Shown: piece by piece, positions 58,601-64,000 of the stretch
Layout of the letters: every line of letters starts with the position of its first letter
How positions within the stretch are numbered: position 1 is the stretch's first letter
DNA from: Lachnospiraceae bacterium
Lineage (GTDB): Bacteria > Bacillota > Clostridia > Lachnospirales > Lachnospiraceae
Assembly: GCA_022510525.1 (NCBI GenBank)
Contig: JAFLTH010000003.1
Location: forward strand, 16,217 to 80,216
DNA length: 64,000 nucleotides
Reading direction: 5' to 3'
Program-made: the position numbers and the translations under genes
The notes under the pieces: model-generated
Databases searched by the model: none
Seen by the model: only the letters and a program-made list of their open reading frames with translations
What the model was told of the DNA's origin: nothing

Positions 58601-61600
58601 GCATAGAAGATGGTGATAAGAACTTTACTACCGAGCAGGTTTACTGCAGACTTGGTGACGGCAAAGATTCTATTATCAACAGCCTGTTCTTCAATCCTAC
58701 CATGCATAGAGAAGGTAATGATGAGGTTGAAGAAGGTTTCAGGAATGTACTGGATGAAATTGAATTAGAGAATTTATATCGTAAGTCCGATACTTCTGCA
58801 CAGTACAGACCTTTGTCTACCAATGTTTCGCAGGCAGAGGCGGTAAGGCATATTATTAATTACCAGAATCGCAGGAATGTGGAAACGAAAAAGAATATAA
58901 AAGTGCTTGAAATCCAGCCTGCGCTTACAACCAAGCCTGAGCTTGACTTAAAGCAGATTAAAAAGTGGGCTCCGGGAGTCGAAAATGTAGAAACTACCAT
59001 CATGACAACCGCTGAGTTCATAGGTAAGATTGATAAGATTAATGAGATTTACGACCTTGTATATATAGGAACTTCCAAGGAACACCTTAATATCAGTAAC
59101 TGGCTTACGGATACGGGAAAGAGCAGCGATGGCAAGTATCTGGGCAGTACCGTATATAATGACTCCGATATGGACGGACTTATTTACAGTAATATCGGTG
59201 ATAAGCGTGTAGTATATCTGCCTATGTCCGGTCTGCTTGATTCCGAATACAGACAGAGTGACGGCAGGACCTATTATTACAACTTTGTTCGATATGGCGG
59301 TAATGATATTACCAAAGAAAAGAAAGATGCTCTGCTTTCTTTCCTGGACGGCTCATACCCCATTATTATCTCGGATGATTTTATTGAGCAGCCGTTGACG
59401 GTATTTGAGGATGATTCATTTGCCGGAAGACGTGTGGCTCTGGGAGTTGGTACATATCACGAAGAAGATTTGAGGGTAAATCAGATTTTCACGGGAGATA
59501 ATACGCCTGCAAAAGGCATATCCAGTTTTCAGTTGAAAGACGGTTATCAGGTTACCTTATATTCCTCTCCGGATTGTACGGGTAAGACATATGGTTTGGA
59601 TTATATAACCTATACCGGTGACGTGGATGTATTTGCCGGAGTGACTAGGGAAAACCTGCCGACATGGAACAATCGCTGCCGGTCACTGGTTGTGGAGAGG
59701 ATTCAGGATACCGGTGAAATTTCGAATGCGGATATAAACAAGGCTCTTGTCAGAAATATAGACGGCAATCACATTGATAACAGTAGTTATTTATATGAGT
59801 TCGTACAGACCGCACTTAACAAAGATTATAAGAACTTCTTTGCGTATAGTGATTTAGACGAGAACGGCTCGCAGCTTTTCAAGTTCTATTTGAACCGTGC
59901 CAAGGCAAGTCTTGTGAACTTTAAGACAAATGGATTCAAGAGTTCGGAGCTTGGCAGCGGGACCGGTGCCAACACTAATATTAATGATGTAACTTACATT
60001 TATCCTAATGTGGTAGGCAGATATACCTTGCAGTATGAATTTACTATTCAGAATGAAGGCGCAGCCAGCATGGATACAAGATATTACTGCAAGCTATATA
60101 TCGATGTCAATGCCGACGGTAAGTTCTCGGAGTATGAAGAGGTTACCGATATCGTTATGCTGAATAAGAATACGGGAAGTATTGTTTCGTCCAATGAGCT
60201 TTATGCCGGAATCCCGTATACGATTACCAGAGAGGTACCTACAGGTTATAAAGGACTTCTTCCATGGAAAGTCGAAGTATGCCAGATTAACAATGCCAAT
60301 ATTTATGCATCACAGCAGGGATACACGAAGCTTAACGGACTTGATAAAGAGATTCTTAAAATCTGCCAGATTAATAAAAACGGTAATGACGTAATAGACC
60401 TTAACTGGGAAGTAGAAACCGAGGGTACATATTTCCATATACTGATTTACGGCGGAACCTATGAAGGTGTCACCTATCCGGGTATTTTAAATGATTTTGA
60501 GCTTGATGTTACTACTATATCAATAAATGAGTATGAAGCAAATTTTGCTGAAAACAATGATTATTTGGACGGCTTTAATATGCTCATCCTTGGTTTTTCG
60601 GATATGTACGGTGACTTTACCGGAGATTCCAATACCGGAGCTATGGGAGCTATCGTAGAATTCATCAACAGCGGAAAGAGTGTGCTTTTGGCACATGATA
60701 CAACCTCTTTCTTTAACAATCCGATAGTTGACGGTACCGAGATGGGATGGACACAAAGAAACAGTACCAATGCTTCGGCTGATTTATTAGGTTATAACGG
60801 TGATGCACGTTTTGCGGCAACTCTTAATAAATATGTACGTCCACTGGTTGGTATGGACCGCTATGGTGTATTGAGTTCAGGCATAGTTAAAAGAGGTGTT
60901 GCCTTGAAAGATGGTCAGGGCGGCTGGGGTGATCTTGTTAACTCCAGAAAGGACGTAGCGTATAAACCCAAGAGCGGCAGAACGGAGTCGGTTCCGGAAG
61001 CACAGGGATACAGCTATACCGTAATCTCTGCCAAGGATAAGAGAGGCTGGGATAATAATGTTACAGATCTTAATTATAATAAGTCAAATCTGTATACAAA
61101 CAATACACCCGGCTATGGTGAGATGACAGATCCGGTATTCCGTAACGAATATGTGAATCAGCGTTTTGACGACAGTTATTACTGGGATAATACAAAAGAT
61201 AATGGTGAAATGAACGTGGTAAATAACGGTGAGGTAAACCGGGTTCATGTTACACAGGTAAATCAGGGACAGATTACGGAATATCCGTATAAGCTGAAAG
61301 ATGATTTTGAGGTAGGTATGACTCATTCACAGTATTATCAGCTTGACTATACCGCTGATGATGACCAGGATGGTCAAAGTGATTTGGTAGTCTGGTACTG
61401 CCTTGGTGGAAGAACGGCATCTGAAGATAAGTCTCAAACGATTTATTCACAGTCACCTAATGATGTACGTAATAACTACTATATCTACAATAAGGGCAAT
61501 ATTACTTATACAGGTATGGGACATTCGGCCCAATATGCCCAGAAATACACTTTTGAAGAAGCCAAACTTTTCATTAATACCATGATTGCATCCTATCAGG

Positions 61601-62121
61601 CAGGTGTTAAACCGCCTTCAATTACGATACTGGAGAGCGGGCTTCCGGAGTCGGCTCAGCTGACCACTATGTACAGGTATTATGATGAAGTAAATAATAT
61701 TTTACTTACGGATGCAACCAACACCGATACGTATGAGAAAGTTTACTTTACCGTTCGCGACCTTAACTTCGTAAAGGGAAGCAGAATGATAGAGTCTCAT
61801 GCATACTATCATATCGATGGCGAAGGCGGAAGTGAAACTATTAACGTAGATGGTGAAGAAATAGCGGTTACTCCGTTAGCAGAACTCATACACAGAGTGG
61901 ATACTGACGAGTTTATAGGTCCATACCCGCTTAACAGCGGCGATATATACTATATTCTGGTACCTAAGGATGTAATGAAACGATGCGAAGACGGACTTGA
62001 CATATACCTTGAGGCGCGTAGTACGATTACTACAAATACAACCATTGAAAATGTTTATACAACAGATAAGGTGTATGCTAAGTTACGCGTATTGCGTGCG
62101 TACTTATTCGAACTGGATTAA
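55609..62121 (+). CDS. Giant secreted/cell-surface protein of the pilus operon (2170 aa; DUF5057-like)
   Basis: Signal-peptide-like N-terminus 'MKMFKSSQTKRIAAAAAATLLAGAVVVTSVFNRTQAAENADTLMG' (alternative ATG 55630); low-complexity Gly/Asp/Pro repeats; multiple globular domains; between PilW-like and pilB genes. Confidence 0.8.
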   Translation: MIERVVFMKMFKSSQTKRIAAAAAATLLAGAVVVTSVFNRTQAAENADTLMGIEKLRNRMAEGGEYTILEIVPDINAAEIGYLFDGYEPILSQWDSKTMSWKSWKDILCGLDTTEARREFVIKKTEALRKYYADQKLLNEVPVTLPDLGSIDIREEYEAGYEEVEGGGYDDTGYFVPVRSNDGDYFVAFDYAYANNISRAGDVVYYEVDYERPIYAAEDKSWIADGAYIYKYNGSIFESVGTWGSIKDTAFPSTGGGGDDDDSGNGSVDGSDESEDRETDGDSEGTGDGDNSEETYDGDSEDGNNSEETAGESEDVTGDDENDSESSDNTVEASAAVGNTFSQFSWIKFVNLSNLNTSSEPDSDDNTVVDPGQGGGQSGDGSQGGDQGNQGGDNQGNQGGDGNQNGDGNQGGEGENQGGDGNQGGEGGDNPGGEGGDNPGGESGDNPGGESGDNPGGESGDNPGGEGGDNPGGEGNQGDDDNKGGNTGKEDPDENPDDENPDENPDEEDPDENPDEEDPDDEKDSDKKPDHGAGDTPSWDVSRDETYYVVYFKRADITIGVNSAYYTVREGSIKPATIDSATGNYMGQQNFQQDNGDYTQTYHFPGRVLYCDPKGIFHSNEWFKQYVINMNKENFGKFNVKVITLTPDDLNKIYTEGTEEYAQGTIPDFDFLYLNSGLRVSEIDAVESQPDSGNGGGGSTGGGESGTGGGSEEETPGDEGGTGSGSEEETPGGESGTGSEEETPGGEGGTGSEEETPGGEGGTGNEEETPGDGGETGNEEEVPGDEGGTGNENEVPGDDVPLAATYMSAWRTYVSNDAEPDPNNTEEPKTADDNGTVAEPDNTDNDSTTDDNGTIGDNEGDENNAENPDNQDTENPDDSNNNDEPDNSGETDIPDGRVPLPDSEHPVGGRVSIAVYNTGNNDLNTSVVDLLYTKIAANALPALVDGSILYEKSAGGATESHPDANTENTDVFRLAAMLCQQDLSKDYTGVSKTDLLKGIEDGDKNFTTEQVYCRLGDGKDSIINSLFFNPTMHREGNDEVEEGFRNVLDEIELENLYRKSDTSAQYRPLSTNVSQAEAVRHIINYQNRRNVETKKNIKVLEIQPALTTKPELDLKQIKKWAPGVENVETTIMTTAEFIGKIDKINEIYDLVYIGTSKEHLNISNWLTDTGKSSDGKYLGSTVYNDSDMDGLIYSNIGDKRVVYLPMSGLLDSEYRQSDGRTYYYNFVRYGGNDITKEKKDALLSFLDGSYPIIISDDFIEQPLTVFEDDSFAGRRVALGVGTYHEEDLRVNQIFTGDNTPAKGISSFQLKDGYQVTLYSSPDCTGKTYGLDYITYTGDVDVFAGVTRENLPTWNNRCRSLVVERIQDTGEISNADINKALVRNIDGNHIDNSSYLYEFVQTALNKDYKNFFAYSDLDENGSQLFKFYLNRAKASLVNFKTNGFKSSELGSGTGANTNINDVTYIYPNVVGRYTLQYEFTIQNEGAASMDTRYYCKLYIDVNADGKFSEYEEVTDIVMLNKNTGSIVSSNELYAGIPYTITREVPTGYKGLLPWKVEVCQINNANIYASQQGYTKLNGLDKEILKICQINKNGNDVIDLNWEVETEGTYFHILIYGGTYEGVTYPGILNDFELDVTTISINEYEANFAENNDYLDGFNMLILGFSDMYGDFTGDSNTGAMGAIVEFINSGKSVLLAHDTTSFFNNPIVDGTEMGWTQRNSTNASADLLGYNGDARFAATLNKYVRPLVGMDRYGVLSSGIVKRGVALKDGQGGWGDLVNSRKDVAYKPKSGRTESVPEAQGYSYTVISAKDKRGWDNNVTDLNYNKSNLYTNNTPGYGEMTDPVFRNEYVNQRFDDSYYWDNTKDNGEMNVVNNGEVNRVHVTQVNQGQITEYPYKLKDDFEVGMTHSQYYQLDYTADDDQDGQSDLVVWYCLGGRTASEDKSQTIYSQSPNDVRNNYYIYNKGNITYTGMGHSAQYAQKYTFEEAKLFINTMIASYQAGVKPPSITILESGLPESAQLTTMYRYYDEVNNILLTDATNTDTYEKVYFTVRDLNFVKGSRMIESHAYYHIDGEGGSETINVDGEEIAVTPLAELIHRVDTDEFIGPYPLNSGDIYYILVPKDVMKRCEDGLDIYLEARSTITTNTTIENVYTTDKVYAKLRVLRAYLFELD
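56878..57021 (+). repeat. Six 24-bp tandem units encoding GG(E)(G/S)GDNP
   Basis: GGCGGCGAAGGCGGAGACAATCCG-type units in frame; flanked by GDGNQGG-type and DENPDEEDP-type degenerate repeats. Confidence 0.9.
57740..58000 (+). repeat. 39-bp degenerate tandem repeat encoding EEETPGGEGGTGS
   Basis: Repeated GAAGAAGAGACTCCCGGCGGTGAAGGCGGAACCGGAAGT units. Confidence 0.85.
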
Positions 62122-62197
62122 CTAACTTGTAACAGGGATAAATAACGTATGTTATTTATCCCTTGACTAAAAATTATAGAAAATAGGAGTGAGTCAT

Positions 62198-63886
62198 ATG
62201 GCTTATGGTGGAAAAAAGGTACGAATGGGTGACCTGCTGGTTAACAGCGGTGTCATAACGGAAGAACAGCTCCAGAGAGCCCTGGAAGTTAAGGGCGGCC
62301 GTAAACTCGGTGAGGTGCTGGTAGAGGAAGGTATGGCATCTGAGGATGCTATAGCTCATGCACTGGGCAGCCAGCTTGGCTATGACATTGTGGATCTTCA
62401 GAATGTGTCAATACCTGAAGATATCATTGCCCTTGTTCCGACCAATATTCTTGAGAAATACAAGGTGCTGCCTTTTGAATATGCACAGGATAACATGAAC
62501 GTACTGCGTGTGGCAATGGCAAACCCGACAGACCTTGCGGCAATAGATGATATTACGTTGGTTACCAATTTACAGGTTGAACCTGTTATTGCAACTATCC
62601 GAAGCATTATGATGGCAATGGATAAATATGTCGGCAATGCCGAGGTTAATTCCGCGCTTGAAGAATATGCCAGGGAAAAAGAAAGTCTTTTTACAGAGCA
62701 GGAGGATTTGTACAGTGAGGACGTCAACAACTCCCCGATTGTACAGCTTGTAAAGAACCTGATCGAGCAGGCGGTAAGACAGCGTTCGTCCGATATCCAT
62801 ATTGAACCGATGGAGCGTCAGGTTCGTATCAGGTACCGTATCGACGGTGCTCTGTATGAAAAAGCAACCTATAGTATCAGACTTCTTCCGGCAATGTCAG
62901 CACGTATCAAGATCATAGGCGGTATGGATATTGCTGAAAAGAGAAAACCGCAGGACGGACGTATCACTCAGATAGTAGACAGACAAGAGTTCGATATCCG
63001 TGTTTCCATCCTGCCTACCGTATACGGAGAGAAGATAGTTATGCGTCTTACCTCCAAGAATGCCTTAAGCCGTTCCAAGGACCAGCTGGGATTTAAGCCC
63101 AGGGATCTCAAGAAGTTTGACCATATACTTCAGAATCCGCATGGTATCATTTTGGTTACCGGACCGACAGGTAGTGGTAAGTCTACCACACTGTATACCG
63201 CTCTTAGCGAATTAAATACTGAAGATGTTAATATTATAACGGTAGAAGACCCTGTCGAGGCTAATATCGACGGTATCAATCAGGTACAGACTAATAACAA
63301 GGCGGACCTGACCTTTGCAAGTGCACTGCGTTCTATCCTGCGTCAGGACCCTGATATCATTATGATTGGTGAGATTCGTGACCAGGAGACCGCATCAATC
63401 GCCGTACAGGCATCTATTACAGGTCACTTGGTTGTTTCCACCCTGCATACCAACTCCGCGGCCAGCACGATTACCCGTCTTACCGATATGGGACTCGAGC
63501 CATATCTTATCGCGGACGCAACAGTTGGAGTTATCGCGCAGCGTCTGGTACGCCGTCTCTGCCCTGAGTGCAAGAGAGCCAAGAAGGCAGATGCTGAAGA
63601 CCTTGAACTTCTGAATTTAAAGCCTATTGATGACGTTACTATATATGAACCCTGCGGCTGCGCCAAGTGTGACGGTACCGGTTTCAAAGGACGTATCGGT
63701 GTCTATGAGATTATGGAGATAACACAGCCCCTTAAGAACATCATAAGCAAAAACGGTGATGTTGAGGCCATCAAGAACAAAGCCCTTGAAGAAGGTATGA
63801 ATACCCTTCGTATGAGCGCGACGGAATATGTACTTGAAGGAATTACATCCATTGGCGAGATGATCAAGGTTTCATTCGACTCATAA
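62198..63886 (+). CDS. pilB: Type IV pilus assembly ATPase PilB
   Basis: 'VRMGDLLVNSGVITEEQLQRALE', 'ILVTGPTGSGKSTTLYTALSELNTEDVNIITVEDPVE', 'CPECKRAKK...CAKCDGTGFKGRIGVYEIM'; ATG 62198 with AGGAG SD. Confidence 0.96.
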   Translation: MAYGGKKVRMGDLLVNSGVITEEQLQRALEVKGGRKLGEVLVEEGMASEDAIAHALGSQLGYDIVDLQNVSIPEDIIALVPTNILEKYKVLPFEYAQDNMNVLRVAMANPTDLAAIDDITLVTNLQVEPVIATIRSIMMAMDKYVGNAEVNSALEEYAREKESLFTEQEDLYSEDVNNSPIVQLVKNLIEQAVRQRSSDIHIEPMERQVRIRYRIDGALYEKATYSIRLLPAMSARIKIIGGMDIAEKRKPQDGRITQIVDRQEFDIRVSILPTVYGEKIVMRLTSKNALSRSKDQLGFKPRDLKKFDHILQNPHGIILVTGPTGSGKSTTLYTALSELNTEDVNIITVEDPVEANIDGINQVQTNNKADLTFASALRSILRQDPDIIMIGEIRDQETASIAVQASITGHLVVSTLHTNSAASTITRLTDMGLEPYLIADATVGVIAQRLVRRLCPECKRAKKADAEDLELLNLKPIDDVTIYEPCGCAKCDGTGFKGRIGVYEIMEITQPLKNIISKNGDVEAIKNKALEEGMNTLRMSATEYVLEGITSIGEMIKVSFDS

Positions 63887-63900
63887 TAATGTTTATTAAT

Positions 63901-63944
63901 AACAGCGCAAAGTTAAATCCAAACTTAACTTTGCGCTGTTTTGA
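63901..63944. terminator. Rho-independent terminator after the pil operon
   Basis: AACAGCGCAAAGTTAA-ATCCAAAC-TTAACTTTGCGCTGTT, perfect 16-bp stem, then TT. Confidence 0.85.
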
Positions 63945-64000
63945 GTAAATTGAAATTTGTCGCTGGGCCTGGAGGACGGATTGCGCAAATAGTAAGTTGG

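Noticed and set aside
1-64000. CRISPR arrays, tRNA, rRNA
   Set aside because: No direct-repeat/spacer pattern and no recognisable tRNA or rRNA sequence; the tandem repeats present are coding.

Overview
The window looks like a chromosomal segment of a spore-forming, low-GC Firmicute, most likely Lachnospiraceae (inferred from protein families and synteny). From left to right it holds: the 3' end of a large serine recombinase running into a truncated spore/peptidoglycan-type gene (probable integrative-element junction); a 2242-aa secreted multidomain pectate lyase; a four-gene operon with DUF5717/DUF5716-like proteins; purC-purF-purB-purA plus a divergent PurF paralog with a degenerate glutaminase site; a UPF0016 transporter; zinc-ribbon and TPM proteins; an acyltransferase; rpsT; gpr-spoIIP; lepA-fic-hemW; an intact sigK; an HD-GYP-like protein; pilT; two paralogous small-ORF cassettes; comM-dprA; a PD-(D/E)XK-like protein; a sulfatase-like membrane protein; and a type IV pilus operon (pilC, pilin, pilD, pilMN fusion, pilO, four pilin-like or minor components, a 2170-aa giant protein, pilB). 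The most unusual items are: (1) three dispersed small-ORF cassettes (1.2, 36.5 and 36.9 kb) sharing the same promoter/terminator frame TTRATAAGGCTTTACACC...GGTGTAAAGTCTTATTAA; (2) the recombinase/host-gene junction at about 411-457; (3) the pilus operon with its giant repeat-rich protein carrying a beta/gamma-crystallin-like segment; (4) the DUF5717/DUF5716 operon; (5) a PurF paralog that has lost its glutaminase residues; (6) several unexplained inverted repeats and hairpins, including three hairpins with a shared CTCGT loop. No rRNA, tRNA or CRISPR array was recognised. All family calls come from reading the sequence; no database search was run.
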